This document shows positions 34,795 to 43,982 of a DNA stretch of 64,000 nt, piece by piece. The notes beneath the pieces were generated by a model. It saw nothing but the letters and a program-made list of their open reading frames with translations, searched no databases and was not told the origin of the DNA. The stretch lies in contig NZ_JAJGNJ010000008.1 of the NCBI RefSeq assembly GCF_020781835.1, positions 124,001 to 188,000 on the forward strand. Direction: 5' to 3'. The DNA comes from Microbacterium testaceum. Its GTDB lineage: Bacteria; Actinomycetota; Actinomycetes; Actinomycetales; Microbacteriaceae. Positions within the stretch are counted from its first letter, which is position 1. Each line of letters opens with the position of its first letter. The translations under genes and the position numbers were made by a program.

Positions 34795-36230
34795 AGGCGG
34801 CCCTGATCCTCGCGACGCAGCAGTTCGCGGCGCATCCGGCGCTCGCCGACGACGACGTGGAGGAGTTCTTCTTCATCGAGTCGGCCCCGCGGTTCGCGAA
34901 GCTGCCGTATCACCGGCACAAGATCGTGCTCCTGGTGTCGGCGATGCGCCACACCGCGAGGCGCCTCGAGGAGCAGGGGCGGACCGTGCGGCGGATCACG
35001 CTGGCGGACGACCTCACGTTCCGAGCGGGCCTGGAGCGGCTCATCCGGAAGCATCGAGTCACCGAGCTGGTGTGGATGAGTGACCCGAACCGCCCCGTCG
35101 ACGAGCGCATCGCGGCGATCTGCGCGGCGCACGGGGTCGAGACCGACATCCTGCCGGACGGTCTCTTCCTCACACCCGAGGAGGAGGTCGACGAGTGGTT
35201 CGCCGAGCACCCCGCGCCGCTCATGGAGGACTTCTACCACTGGCAGCGTCGGCGCACCGGCATCCTGATGGACGGCGGAAGACCGGTCGGGCGCCGCTGG
35301 AACTTCGACGCCGACAATCGCAAGCCACTGCCGAGGAAGGGCGTCGAGATCCCACCGCTGCCGGTGCGGGAGTACGACGTGATCACCTCGGCGGTCATCG
35401 CCGAGGTCGACGAGCGCTTCCCCGATCATCCCGGTTCCGCGACGCAGTTCTGGCTCCCCGTCACCCCCGAGGCTGCCCGCGCCTGGCTCGAGGTGTTCGT
35501 CGCCGAGCGCCTCGCCGACTTCGGTCGGTACGAGGACGCGATGAAGGCCGACGAGCCCTTCCTGTTCCATGCGGTCATCTCGCCCATGCTCAACATCGGT
35601 CTGCTCACCGTCGACGAGGTGATCGCCGCGGTCACCCGGACCGATGCACCGCTGGCATCCGTCGAGGGATTCGTGCGGCAAGTGATCGGCTGGCGGGAGT
35701 ACATGCGCGGCATGTACCGGGCGCACCCGGAACTCGAACGGGTCAATGCGCTGCATCTGGAGAGCCGCCTGGAGAAGTACTGGTACTCGGGGCGGCGGCT
35801 GCCCTCCGACCTCCCCGTGCCGGTGCGCACGGTGCTCGAGCGCGTCCATCGGCGGGGCTACGCGCACCACATCGAGCGGCTGATGGTGCTCGGCAATTGG
35901 TTCCTGCTGCAGGGATACGCTCCCCGCGAGGTCAACGCGTGGTTCCTGGCGCTGTTCGTCGACGCCTACGACTGGGTCATGGTGCCCAACGTCATGGGGA
36001 TGAGCCAATTCGCCGACGGCGGCCTCGTCGCCACGAAACCCTACGTCTCGGGCGGGGCGTACCTGCAGAAGATGGGGTCGTGGTGGCCGTCGGCTCAGGA
36101 CGCCAAGGACTCGGTGTTCACCGACGCCTACTGGGAGTTCCTGGAAAGACACGAGGACGTCCTCGCGGGGAACCACCGGCTGTCTCTCGCGCTCGCGCAG
36201 ATGCGCAAGCGGAGGGAGGGGGCGGGGTGA
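34791..36230 (+). CDS. Cryptochrome/photolyase-related protein lacking the Fe-S ligands
   Basis: Member of the deoxyribodipyrimidine photolyase-related family (FeS-BCP, PhrB/CryB-like), FAD-binding and probably a DNA (6-4) photolyase or light sensor. Family stretches include LILATQQFAAHPAL, DVEEFFFIESAPRFAKLPYH, LVSAMRHTARRLEEQG, AHHIERLMVLGNWFLLQG, VPNVMGMSQFADGGLVATKPY and SGGAYLQKMG. The group normally binds a [4Fe-4S] cluster with four cysteines, three of them after the SGAY region. Here that segment reads MGSWWPSAQDAKDSVFTDAYW and the whole 479-residue protein has one cysteine (AAICAAHG), so the cluster is absent. GTG start coupled to DUF2256. Confidence 0.92.
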   Translation: MKAALILATQQFAAHPALADDDVEEFFFIESAPRFAKLPYHRHKIVLLVSAMRHTARRLEEQGRTVRRITLADDLTFRAGLERLIRKHRVTELVWMSDPNRPVDERIAAICAAHGVETDILPDGLFLTPEEEVDEWFAEHPAPLMEDFYHWQRRRTGILMDGGRPVGRRWNFDADNRKPLPRKGVEIPPLPVREYDVITSAVIAEVDERFPDHPGSATQFWLPVTPEAARAWLEVFVAERLADFGRYEDAMKADEPFLFHAVISPMLNIGLLTVDEVIAAVTRTDAPLASVEGFVRQVIGWREYMRGMYRAHPELERVNALHLESRLEKYWYSGRRLPSDLPVPVRTVLERVHRRGYAHHIERLMVLGNWFLLQGYAPREVNAWFLALFVDAYDWVMVPNVMGMSQFADGGLVATKPYVSGGAYLQKMGSWWPSAQDAKDSVFTDAYWEFLERHEDVLAGNHRLSLALAQMRKRREGAG

Positions 36231-36342
36231 TCGGACAGGCCCAGCGGAAGGCGGGGCGGGGCTCCGGATATATCGGCGGAAACGCAGTGTGGTCATGCCG
36301 CACCATGCGCCCTGTCACCGCAGGTCCGGAGCCCGGGACGCG

Positions 36343-36558
36343 CTAGCTCTTGAGCTTGTTCAGCGCGGAGCCCTTGTGGGCGGCGGTCGAGCCCGACTTC
36401 TCCGACTTCACGATGTAGGCCGGCTCGTCGTCGGATGCCGTGAACTTCTGGCCGTCGTGCTGGAAGTCCTTCGTCTTCTTCTCCACGACCTCGCCCTCCG
36501 TGCGTCCCTGGGGCGTGTCCCAGCTGACGCGGTCGCCCTTCGACAGATCCTTCGACAT
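36343..36558 (-). CDS. DUF2945 / HVA1-type TUDOR-domain protein
   Basis: A 71-residue basic protein: [36 protein letters not shown] and [10 protein letters not shown]. This matches the DUF2945/hypervirulence-associated TUDOR family, found in many soil bacteria; function unknown. An ATG with GGAACAGGAC shortly upstream starts it. It is divergent from the catalase gene (172 bp). Confidence 0.87.
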   Translation of the reverse strand: MSKDLSKGDRVSWDTPQGRTEGEVVEKKTKDFQHDGQKFTASDDEPAYIVKSEKSGSTAAHKGSALNKLKS

Positions 36559-36730
36559 GTCCTGTTCCTTCCGTCCGGTCCCGCCATGCTCGCGAGGCGC
36601 ACACCGCGAAAGCCGGGGATTGACAGCCGCGGGACGGTACGCGCTCCGGACGGCGAACGCAATGGCTCGTCCGCCGGCGGACGCCTGCGTAGCGTCGAGA
36701 GCGTCCCCCGGATCTCACGTGAGGAGCGCC

Positions 36731-38260
36731 ATGTCCGAGCCCACCACCGCCAACAACGGAGCACCCGTCGCCAGCGACGAGCACTCGCAGAGCGTCGGAG
36801 CCGACGGCTCCATCGCCCTGACCGACCACTATCTGATCGAGAAGCTCGCGCAGTTCAACCGTGAGCGCGTGCCTGAGCGTGTCGTTCACGCCAAGGGCGG
36901 CGGGGCGTTCGGGACGTTCCGTACGACAGGCGACGTCTCCGCCTACACGCGAGCAGCGCTCTTCCAACCCGGTGTTGAGACCGAGATGCTCGCGCGCTTC
37001 TCGTCTGTCGCGGGGGAGCAGGGCAGCCCCGACACCTGGCGCGACCCGCGCGGCTTCGCGCTGAAGTTCTACACGACCGAGGGAAATTACGACCTCGTCG
37101 GCAACAACACCCCGGTGTTCTTCGTCAAGGACGGCATCAAGTTCCCGGACTTCATCCGCTCGCAGAAGCGCCTCCCCGGCAGCCACCTTCGCGACAACAC
37201 CATGCAGTGGGACTTCTGGACGCTCTCGCCCGAGAGCGCCCATCAGGTCACGTGGCTCATGGGGGACCGCGGCATCCCGGCTTCCTGGCGGCACATGAAC
37301 GGGTACGGGTCGCACACCTACCAGTGGATCAACGCCGCCGGTGAGCGGTTCTGGGTGAAGTATCACTTCCACACCGACCAGGGACACCGGACTCTCACGC
37401 AGGACGACGCCGATCAGATCGCCGGACAAGACGCCGACTTCCACATCCGGGACCTGTATGCGGCGATCGAGCGTGGCGAGTTCCCGACCTGGACGTTGAA
37501 GGTCCAGATCATGCCGTATGAGGATGCCAAGACCTATCGCTTCAACCCGTTCGACCTCACGAAGGTGTGGCCGCACAGCGACTATCCCGAGATCGAGGTC
37601 GGGACGATGGAGCTGAACCGCAACCCGGGCAACTACTTCGCCGAGATCGAGCAGGCTGCGTTCGAGCCGTCGAACTTCGTGCCGGGCATCGACGGCAGCC
37701 CCGACAAGATGCTGCAGGCGCGGATTTTCAGCTACGCCGACGCGCACCGCTACCGCGTGGGCACCAACTACCAGCAGCTGCCGGTCAACCGTCCGCACAC
37801 GGAAGTGCACTCGTACTCCAAGGAGGGCGCGATGCGCTACGAGTACAACCCGCCCGAGGTACCGGTCTACGCCCCCAACTCGGCCGGTGGTCCCGCCGCC
37901 GACCCGCGACGCGCCGGTGATGGCGGGTGGCAGAGCGATGGCGAACTCGTGCGATCGGCGGCGACCCTCCACCCCGACGATGACGACTTCGGGCAGGCGG
38001 GCACGCTCGTGCGCGAGGTCATGTCGGCCGACGCCCGCGACCGTCTGGTGGAGACGATCACCGGGCATGTCGGCGGAGTCACCCGGGCCGACGTGCGCGA
38101 CCGGGCGGTGCAGTACTGGAAGAACGTGGATGCCGAGATCGGGGCGCGCGTGGAGGCGGGGCTTCCGCCCCTGGAGGGATCGACCGCCCCGGGCGAGCAG
38201 CTCAGCGAGCCGAACCCTGATGGCGACCTCGTCGGCCGGGATGTCGCCGGGCGCATCTGA
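36731..38260 (+). CDS. katA: Catalase (monofunctional, heme)
   Basis: Decomposes H2O2 to water and oxygen. The 509 residues carry the catalytic region [15 protein letters not shown] (His), [19 protein letters not shown] (Asn), [13 protein letters not shown], and the proximal heme ligand region [18 protein letters not shown] (Tyr). The length is that of small-subunit catalases. A TAGCGT -10 (36690-36695) gives a leader of about 30 nt with GAGGAG before the ATG. A bidirectional hairpin follows. No OxyR or FurA-type gene is adjacent. Confidence 0.97.
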   Translation: MSEPTTANNGAPVASDEHSQSVGADGSIALTDHYLIEKLAQFNRERVPERVVHAKGGGAFGTFRTTGDVSAYTRAALFQPGVETEMLARFSSVAGEQGSPDTWRDPRGFALKFYTTEGNYDLVGNNTPVFFVKDGIKFPDFIRSQKRLPGSHLRDNTMQWDFWTLSPESAHQVTWLMGDRGIPASWRHMNGYGSHTYQWINAAGERFWVKYHFHTDQGHRTLTQDDADQIAGQDADFHIRDLYAAIERGEFPTWTLKVQIMPYEDAKTYRFNPFDLTKVWPHSDYPEIEVGTMELNRNPGNYFAEIEQAAFEPSNFVPGIDGSPDKMLQARIFSYADAHRYRVGTNYQQLPVNRPHTEVHSYSKEGAMRYEYNPPEVPVYAPNSAGGPAADPRRAGDGGWQSDGELVRSAATLHPDDDDFGQAGTLVREVMSADARDRLVETITGHVGGVTRADVRDRAVQYWKNVDAEIGARVEAGLPPLEGSTAPGEQLSEPNPDGDLVGRDVAGRI

Positions 38261-38271
38261 CGTGCGGACGG

Positions 38272-38305
38272 GGCGATCGCGCGGTCAGACGGCCGCGCGA
38301 TCGCC
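38272..38305. terminator. Shared hairpin after katA
   Basis: A perfect 13-bp stem GGCGATCGCGCGG/CCGCGCGATCGCC with an 8-nt loop. It lies 11 nt after the katA stop and overlaps the last codons of the convergent membrane protein gene (stop at 38285). Confidence 0.8.
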
Positions 38306-38872
38306 TCGCGTCAGGGGGAGGCGGGAGGCCAGGATGCCGGCGACCAGCGCCCCGATCCCGCCCGCGACCATGTCCCCGATCGTGTCGTCGTAGGTGACGA
38401 AGATGCTGTCCGTGATGAAGCGGTAGCCGAACCACTCCACCATCTCCCACACGGCGCTCAGGGCCAGTCCCGCGCCCGTGGCCACCACGATCGGTGTGCG
38501 GCGTCGGCCGGTTCGCGCGATGACGCCGGTGTCGTCGAGAAGCACGAGCGCGACGGCGGCCAACACTCCGGTGCACACGGCGTGCACGACGAGGTCCCAC
38601 CCTGTCCACGCGCGGTAGAGATCGATCACGTTGCTGCCCGCGGCCACGATCACGGTCAGGCAGGTGGCGAGGTCGAAACCTGCGCGGAGGCCCAGCATTC
38701 GCGCGAGCATGACCGCCGGCAGCGTCATCGACAGGACCGCTGCGTCCGTCGCGGGAAGGGTGACGGCCGCGACCACGAAGCCCACGATCGCGGCGGCCCG
38801 GACGGCATCCGCCGCCCACTCCGACGGGGTGCGCGGGGGCCGCCGGAGATTGGCGTAGAGCGCGGCGATCAT
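38285..38872 (-). CDS. DUF2238/YjdF-like membrane protein
   Basis: The 195 residues have about five membrane helices. The C-terminal motif EMVEWFGYRFITDSIF followed by YDDTIGDMVAGGIGA resembles the YjdF/DUF2238 family (W-E, D-T-x-x-D-M). Function unknown. Its start overlaps the stop of the EEP gene by 4 nt, so it is the last gene of a three-gene operon with GT2 and EEP. Confidence 0.8.
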   Translation of the reverse strand: MIAALYANLRRPPRTPSEWAADAVRAAAIVGFVVAAVTLPATDAAVLSMTLPAVMLARMLGLRAGFDLATCLTVIVAAGSNVIDLYRAWTGWDLVVHAVCTGVLAAVALVLLDDTGVIARTGRRRTPIVVATGAGLALSAVWEMVEWFGYRFITDSIFVTYDDTIGDMVAGGIGALVAGILASRLPLTRGDRAAV

Positions 38873-39696
38873 CGCGTCGCCGGGATCCGCACCACGGCCT
38901 GGACGGAGAGGTGGTCAGAGGGCCAGCTCGTGCCCGTCGGGCGGGGATCGATCCCCACCGCCCGCACGCCGACGTCGGGGGTGGCGAGGATGGCGTCGAT
39001 CCTGCGTGCGCCGGCTCTCGGCCGGCGATAGTTGTTGAAGGTGCCCCACTCCACGGTGCGTCGCGCGGGGGCGTACGACCACGTGTCCACGAGACCGCCG
39101 CCCTCGAACATCGCCGCGAGCTCGCGCGAGCGCACCGGTGCGTTGACATCCGCGGTGAAGATCAGGGGCAGGTTTTCGTCCGAGGCGAGGTCCGCGAGCC
39201 ACCGTGCCGAGCGTCGGCGGGCGCGCCGCGAGAACGCGTCGAAGTGGCTGTTGACGAACACGAAGGGGGCGGAGGTCGCGGCGTCGCGGAAGCGGGCGAT
39301 CACCGCGATCCGCGGGATCGTGTTGCCCCAGCCCGTCGAACCGTCCAGCGCCGGCGTATCGGACAGGGCGACCTGGGTCCAGTCCAGGAGCTCGACGCGG
39401 TCGCGGTCGTAGAAGATCGGCGTGCCCTCGCCGTCGCGGTTCTTCCCGCGACCGCGGCCGATCCGGCCGTAGGAGCTGCCGAGCGAGTCCTGCACCCACC
39501 GCGCCTGATCCGGCAGCGCCTCCTGCGATCCGAGGACGTGGGGTTTGTTCGCACCCAGGAACACCCGCAGCCGCTGCTTGCGCAGGCCCCAGCGGTCCTC
39601 GGGCGGCCAGGTGATCCGCTCGAACCGTCGACGGATGTTGAAGCTCATCACGTGAAGGTCGGGCGCCTCGACGTTCGGGAACAGCACGGCCGTCAT
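38869..39696 (-). CDS. Endonuclease/exonuclease/phosphatase family protein
   Basis: EEP-fold metal-dependent phosphoesterase of 275 residues. Motifs are VMSFNIRR, GSQEAL, FVNSHFDAFSRRARRRSARW, FTADVNAP, RRIDAILATP and WPSDHLSVQAVV, so the catalytic Glu, Asp/Asn and His are in place. There is no signal peptide. The ATG overlaps the GT2 stop by one base. Substrate unknown (nucleic acid or phospho-sugar/lipid). Confidence 0.88.
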   Translation of the reverse strand: MTAVLFPNVEAPDLHVMSFNIRRRFERITWPPEDRWGLRKQRLRVFLGANKPHVLGSQEALPDQARWVQDSLGSSYGRIGRGRGKNRDGEGTPIFYDRDRVELLDWTQVALSDTPALDGSTGWGNTIPRIAVIARFRDAATSAPFVFVNSHFDAFSRRARRRSARWLADLASDENLPLIFTADVNAPVRSRELAAMFEGGGLVDTWSYAPARRTVEWGTFNNYRRPRAGARRIDAILATPDVGVRAVGIDPRPTGTSWPSDHLSVQAVVRIPATR

Positions 39697-40430
39697 CAGC
39701 GGCGCCAGCCGAGCCGCCGGGCCCACCGCAGCGGCGGGATCTCGTGCGGCCAGTGCGCGAACACCGTGCCCATGCCGCGCGAGAAGCTTTTCGCGAACCG
39801 TCGCGGCCGCACCGTGCGTGACGAGACGCGCATCTGCTGACGTCCCCGGATGATCCGGATGCGGTGGTGCTCGCCGAGGTGGAAGGCCAGATCGAGGTCG
39901 TCGTGCAGGTTCGGATCCAGGTGTACACGGTCGCGAACGCTCTGCCATGCGCGACGGCGGAAGGCCATGTTCGATCCCCACAGCGGCGCATGCCCCAGCG
40001 CCGGGAAGGCGAAGGCGGTGTAGGTGCCCAGGAACGCCCATGCCATCGTCCGGCGCTGCCGCTCGGGACCGTCGTGGAACACGGCGCCGGCGGTGACGGC
40101 ATCCACGGCCGGGTCGGACAGCGCGGCGGTCATGTGCGCGATCCATCCGGGGGCGGGAAGGCTGTCGGCGTCGAGCCGCAGGATGAGCTCGCCGCGCGCG
40201 GCGTCGTACCCGGCGGCCGCGGCGGCAGGGATGCCCCGCTCGCTGCAGTACACCACGCGTGCTCCGGCCGCCCGGGCGATGGCCCCGCTGCGGTCGGTCG
40301 AGGCGTTGTCGACCACGATGATCTCGTCCGCGGGTCGCTGCTGCGCGGCGAGCGCCTCGAGGCACGCCGCGAGGGGGACGGCGTCGTCGCGGACGGGGAT
40401 GACGACCGACACGGCGGGGCTTTCGGGCAC
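39696..40430 (-). CDS. Family 2 glycosyltransferase
   Basis: Inverting GT-A transferase of 244 residues: VSVVIPVRDDAVPLAACLEAL, DEIIVVDNASTDRSG, RGIPAAAAAGYDAA, the DXD-type LRLDADSLP and acceptor region WGSNMAFRRRAW followed by DDLDLAFHLG. No membrane anchor except a weak hydrophobic stretch near AWAFLGTYTAFAFPALG. The GTG start has GGAGG 5 nt upstream. Heads the GT2-EEP-DUF2238 operon. Acceptor unknown; cell-envelope glycan or lipid is likely. Confidence 0.9.
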   Translation of the reverse strand: MPESPAVSVVIPVRDDAVPLAACLEALAAQQRPADEIIVVDNASTDRSGAIARAAGARVVYCSERGIPAAAAAGYDAARGELILRLDADSLPAPGWIAHMTAALSDPAVDAVTAGAVFHDGPERQRRTMAWAFLGTYTAFAFPALGHAPLWGSNMAFRRRAWQSVRDRVHLDPNLHDDLDLAFHLGEHHRIRIIRGRQQMRVSSRTVRPRRFAKSFSRGMGTVFAHWPHEIPPLRWARRLGWRR

Positions 40431-40515
40431 GGGACCTCCAGGAAGCGGTCCTGTCACGGTACCGAGGTCGACGGTGCACGCGGGGGCGCCTTGCGCTCTG
40501 CGTACCCTGGATGCC

Positions 40516-41256
40516 ATGGCATCCGTCCTCAACGTCTCGGCGTATCTGTTCACGCGCATCGACGATCCCGCGGCGTTGCGGCCCGTGCTCCGCGAGCGCG
40601 CCGCCGACGCGGGGCTGCGCGGGACGATCCTGCTCGCCGAGGAGGGCATCAACCTCTTCCTCGCGGGGGAGGCCGACCCCGTTCGCGGGTTCGTCGACGA
40701 GCTGCACTCCGACGCGCGTTTCGCCGCGCTGCAGACGAAGGAGAGCTGGTCGGATGCCGTGCCCTTCGGGCGACTGCTCGTGAAGGTCAAGCGCGAGATC
40801 ATCCGGATGGATCGGCCGGAGGTGCGCCCGCAGGACGGCCGCGCCCCGGCGGTGTCGCCCGCCACGCTGCGCCGCTGGCTCGATCGCGGCACCGACGACG
40901 AGGGGCGCGAGGTCGTGCTCGTCGACACGCGCAACGCGTTCGAGGTCGACTACGGCACGTTCGCCGGCGCACGGGACTGGCGCATCGAGCGGTTCACGCA
41001 GTTCCCGGATGCCGCGACCGCCCATCGCGCGGACCTCGACGGCAAGACCGTGGTGAGCTTCTGTACGGGCGGCATCCGGTGCGAGAAGGCGGCGCTGTAC
41101 CTGCGCGACCAGGGACTCGACGCGTACCAGCTCGACGGCGGCATCCTCGGCTGGTTCGCCGCCGAGGGTGACGCGCACTGGAAGGGCGACTGCTTCGTCT
41201 TCGACGAGCGCGAGGCCCTCGACCCGGCGTTGTCCGCCCGCGCGGGCGTCGCCTGA
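40516..41256 (+). CDS. trhO: tRNA uridine(34) hydroxylase TrhO (rhodanese, YceA type)
   Basis: Uses O2 to hydroxylate uridine-34 of certain tRNAs to ho5U. The 246 residues show the N-terminal acylphosphatase-like part (VSAYLFTRIDD, GTILLAEEGINLFLAG) and the rhodanese part with VLVDTRNAFEVDYGTF and active-site CTGGIRCEKAA. It is a little shorter than the 330-350-residue enterobacterial proteins, lacking a C-terminal cysteine region beyond DCFVFDER. TACCCT (40503-40508) ends 7 nt before the ATG. It heads a three-gene overlapping operon. Confidence 0.9.
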   Translation: MASVLNVSAYLFTRIDDPAALRPVLRERAADAGLRGTILLAEEGINLFLAGEADPVRGFVDELHSDARFAALQTKESWSDAVPFGRLLVKVKREIIRMDRPEVRPQDGRAPAVSPATLRRWLDRGTDDEGREVVLVDTRNAFEVDYGTFAGARDWRIERFTQFPDAATAHRADLDGKTVVSFCTGGIRCEKAALYLRDQGLDAYQLDGGILGWFAAEGDAHWKGDCFVFDEREALDPALSARAGVA

Positions 41257-42209
41257 TGCTGTGGGACCAGCACGCGTGCGCCGAGCTCGTCGAGACCGCT
41301 GACCTGAGCGAGCTCCACCGCTACCGACCGGCGGGTGGCGGACTCGTCTCGCTCAACGTCGGCTACGCCCCGCACGGCCCCGAGGTCACGGCATCCCTCC
41401 TCCGCGCCTTCCGCGCGCAGATCGACGGCATCGACGGGCTGGAGCTCGCCGCGTCGGTCGCCGACGTCGACCGCATCGCCGCGGCCGGTGACACCGCCGT
41501 CGTGTTCGACCTCGAGGACGCGGCGCCCCTCGGGGGCGACCTCGACGCCGTCGCAACCCTCGTCGCGCGGGGCGTGCGCACCCTCGGTCCGGTCTACAAC
41601 TATGCCAACGCCGCCGGCGGCGGGTGCTTGGACACCGTCGACCCCGGCCTGTCCCGATGGGGCCGCGATCTCATCGCCGAGATGAACCGCCACGGAATGG
41701 TGCCGGACGGTTCGCACGTCGGCGCGCGGACGACGTTCGACATGTGCGCGGCGTCCACGCGCCCGGTCGTCTTCAGCCACTCGTGCATGCGGGCCGTGTG
41801 GGACCACCCCCGCAACATCACCGACGACCAGGCGCGCGCGGCCGCCGACACCGGGGGAGTCGTCGGCGTCACCGGCGTCGGCATCTTCCTCGGTCCCAAC
41901 ACCCCCACGCTCGAGGCGATGGTGCGCCACATCGAACACGCCGTGGAGGTCATCGGCATCCGGCACGGCGGGGTGAGCACTGACTTCTCGTTCGACTGGG
42001 AGACCTTCCGGGATGCGCTCGCCGACAGCCCCGGGTTGTACGACGCGAGCTATACCGCCTGGGGACCGGTCGAATGGATGCCGCCCGAGACCTTCGTCGG
42101 CCTGGGCGCGGCGCTGCGCGACCGCGGGTGGGACGACACCGATATCCAGGCGGTCCTCGGCGGGAACTTCCGCCGCGTCGCCCTTGAGAGCTGGGAGCCT
42201 CAGCCATGA
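41256..42209 (+). CDS. Membrane dipeptidase-like protein (M19)
   Basis: Renal-dipeptidase-fold protein of 317 residues: VFDLEDAAPLGGD, LGPVYNYANAAGGGC, MVPDGSHVGARTTFD, VVFSHSCMRAVWDHPRNITD, VVGVTGVGIFLGP and GGVSTDFSFDW. At the N-terminus the usual DGHND metal motif is DQHAC, so the second ligand Asp is replaced by Cys. This fits a divergent M19 subgroup; activity and substrate are uncertain. It has no signal peptide. Its ATG overlaps the trhO stop (TGATG) and its end overlaps the acetyltransferase gene by 4 nt. Confidence 0.87.
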   Translation: MLWDQHACAELVETADLSELHRYRPAGGGLVSLNVGYAPHGPEVTASLLRAFRAQIDGIDGLELAASVADVDRIAAAGDTAVVFDLEDAAPLGGDLDAVATLVARGVRTLGPVYNYANAAGGGCLDTVDPGLSRWGRDLIAEMNRHGMVPDGSHVGARTTFDMCAASTRPVVFSHSCMRAVWDHPRNITDDQARAAADTGGVVGVTGVGIFLGPNTPTLEAMVRHIEHAVEVIGIRHGGVSTDFSFDWETFRDALADSPGLYDASYTAWGPVEWMPPETFVGLGAALRDRGWDDTDIQAVLGGNFRRVALESWEPQP

Positions 42210-42703
42210 CAGAACTCACCGACGGCGCCGTGCTGCGCCGCGCCCGCCCCGGCGACGAGGCGGGCATCCTCGCGTGCATCCAGGCCCTCGCCGACTATGA
42301 GCGCGAACCGGATGCCGTCGACAACACCGTCGAGATGCTCACGACCACGTTGTTCGGCGACGACCCCCGCGCGTTCGCGTTCGTCGTGGACGGTGGGGAC
42401 GGCGAGATCCGCGCGATCGCGATCTGGTTCCTCACGTACTCCACGTGGACCGGGAAGCACGGGATCTGGCTCGAAGACCTCTACGTCCACGAGCAGTACC
42501 GCTCGAACGGGTACGGCGTGGCGCTGCTGTCGGCGCTCGCCGCGGAGTGTCTCGCGGAGGGGTACCCGCGCCTGGAGTGGACGGTGCTGGACTGGAACGA
42601 GCCCGCGATCGGGTTCTACCGTGCGCTCGGCGCCGAGGCGATGGAGGAGTGGACGACGCGGCGTGTGACCGGCGCGGCGCTGGAGGCGCTCGCTCAGCGC
42701 TGA
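42206..42703 (+). CDS. GNAT acetyltransferase (diamine N-acetyltransferase-like)
   Basis: The 165 residues align in pattern with spermidine/diamine acetyltransferases: LRRARPGDEAGILACIQAL, YSTWTGKHGIWLEDLYV, the acetyl-CoA loop YRSNGYGVALLSAL, and LDWNEPAIGFYRALGAEAM. Substrate is inferred only from resemblance. The final 10 bp overlap the convergent flavoprotein gene. Confidence 0.89.
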   Translation: MTELTDGAVLRRARPGDEAGILACIQALADYEREPDAVDNTVEMLTTTLFGDDPRAFAFVVDGGDGEIRAIAIWFLTYSTWTGKHGIWLEDLYVHEQYRSNGYGVALLSALAAECLAEGYPRLEWTVLDWNEPAIGFYRALGAEAMEEWTTRRVTGAALEALAQR

Positions 42704-43932
42704 CCGAGGTCGTCGAGTACGGCCTCGGCGGCCCGTTGCCCCGAGACGAGCGCGCCCTGGATCGACGCGGTGTCGCGGTGGTCGCCGGCGACGTACCGTC
42801 CGTCGCCGAGGCGGACCGGGCGCCGCAGCTGCAGCGGCGGGTGCTGCGCCGGGAGCGCGGCGGCGATGTCGTCGCGTCGCAGCAGTCGCCACGGCCGGGT
42901 GTCGGTTCCCCACAGCTCGGCGAGCTGGCCGCGGACGTCCGATTCCGTCGCCGTGGTGGGCAGCACGGTCGTCGCCTCGACGAGGTGCTGACCGCGCGGC
43001 GCGTACGTCGGCGCGGTGTTGGTCACGATCGCGGTGTGCACGATCGGTCCGCGACGCAGCCCGTCCACGCGCAGGGCCGCGTCGTCGTTGTGGCGTTCGT
43101 CGGTGGCGAACCACCACGTCTGGAGCCCGCGAGGGCGGGGGAGGGGGACGTCCAGACCAGGGGCGAGCCCGGTGGCGAGCACCACGGCACGGGCGTCGAC
43201 GGCATCCATCCCCTCGATATCCACACGCCATCCCCGACCGTTCGGCCGGGTGGCGCTCACTCGATGAGAGAGGCGGATGCCGGCTCCCGCCCGCCGCGCG
43301 GTGTCGGCGAGCTGCGTGGGGAGAGCGCCGATCCCCGCGGCGGGCACGCCCGGGGCGCCGAGCGCGAAGCTGCGCACGAGAAGACGCACGAAGACGTCGG
43401 ACGTCTCCTGTCGATCGTCGGCGAGGACGCCCGCGAGGAAGGGCTCGAGCACGCTCTCGCGCAGCGGTCCGCGCAGGCCCGCGCGATCCCACGCCTCGGC
43501 GAGTCGACAATCCGGTCCGTGCTTCCCCGCGCGCGGACTCAGCAGGACGGGAAGCGTCCACCGCGCGAGGGGCAGCAGGTCGGCGGGGCGAACGAGCCCG
43601 CTCCCGAGCGACGCCGGGATCGTCGCCGGCTGGCGAAGGGGATGGGCGATCCTCGCCACACCGTCTTCGAGCCGCACGCCGAGAGCGACCGGGAATCTCC
43701 GCAGCGCCAGTGCGCCGACGTCGACCCACCGTCGGACCGCCGGATACGCCGGGTTGAGCACATGGAATCCCCGATCGAGGCGGAATCCGTCGACGATGTC
43801 GGTGCGTTCGCGCCCTCCGACCGCGTCCTCCGCTTCGAGGACGACGACATCCCGCCCCGCTTCCGCGAGGCGTGTGGCGCACCGCAGCCCGGCGAGCCCC
43901 GCTCCGATGACCACGACGTCGTATCCGCTCAC
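42694..43932 (-). CDS. FAD-dependent oxidoreductase (phytoene desaturase/amine oxidase-like)
   Basis: Flavoprotein of 412 residues with the N-terminal dinucleotide motif VVIGAGLAGLRCATRLAEAG and VVVLEAEDAVGGRERTD, and the C-terminal FAD motif YVAGDHRDTASIQGALVSG. The overall type is NAD(P)/FAD-dependent oxidoreductases of the carotenoid/amine oxidase superfamily. No carotenoid genes are near. The GTG start has TACGCT ending 6 nt upstream. Substrate unknown. Confidence 0.9.
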   Translation of the reverse strand: MSGYDVVVIGAGLAGLRCATRLAEAGRDVVVLEAEDAVGGRERTDIVDGFRLDRGFHVLNPAYPAVRRWVDVGALALRRFPVALGVRLEDGVARIAHPLRQPATIPASLGSGLVRPADLLPLARWTLPVLLSPRAGKHGPDCRLAEAWDRAGLRGPLRESVLEPFLAGVLADDRQETSDVFVRLLVRSFALGAPGVPAAGIGALPTQLADTARRAGAGIRLSHRVSATRPNGRGWRVDIEGMDAVDARAVVLATGLAPGLDVPLPRPRGLQTWWFATDERHNDDAALRVDGLRRGPIVHTAIVTNTAPTYAPRGQHLVEATTVLPTTATESDVRGQLAELWGTDTRPWRLLRRDDIAAALPAQHPPLQLRRPVRLGDGRYVAGDHRDTASIQGALVSGQRAAEAVLDDLGQR

Positions 43933-43982
43933 GTATCGAGCGTAGGCATCCGTGTCAGGGCGGGGACGGGGGTTGCGACTCG

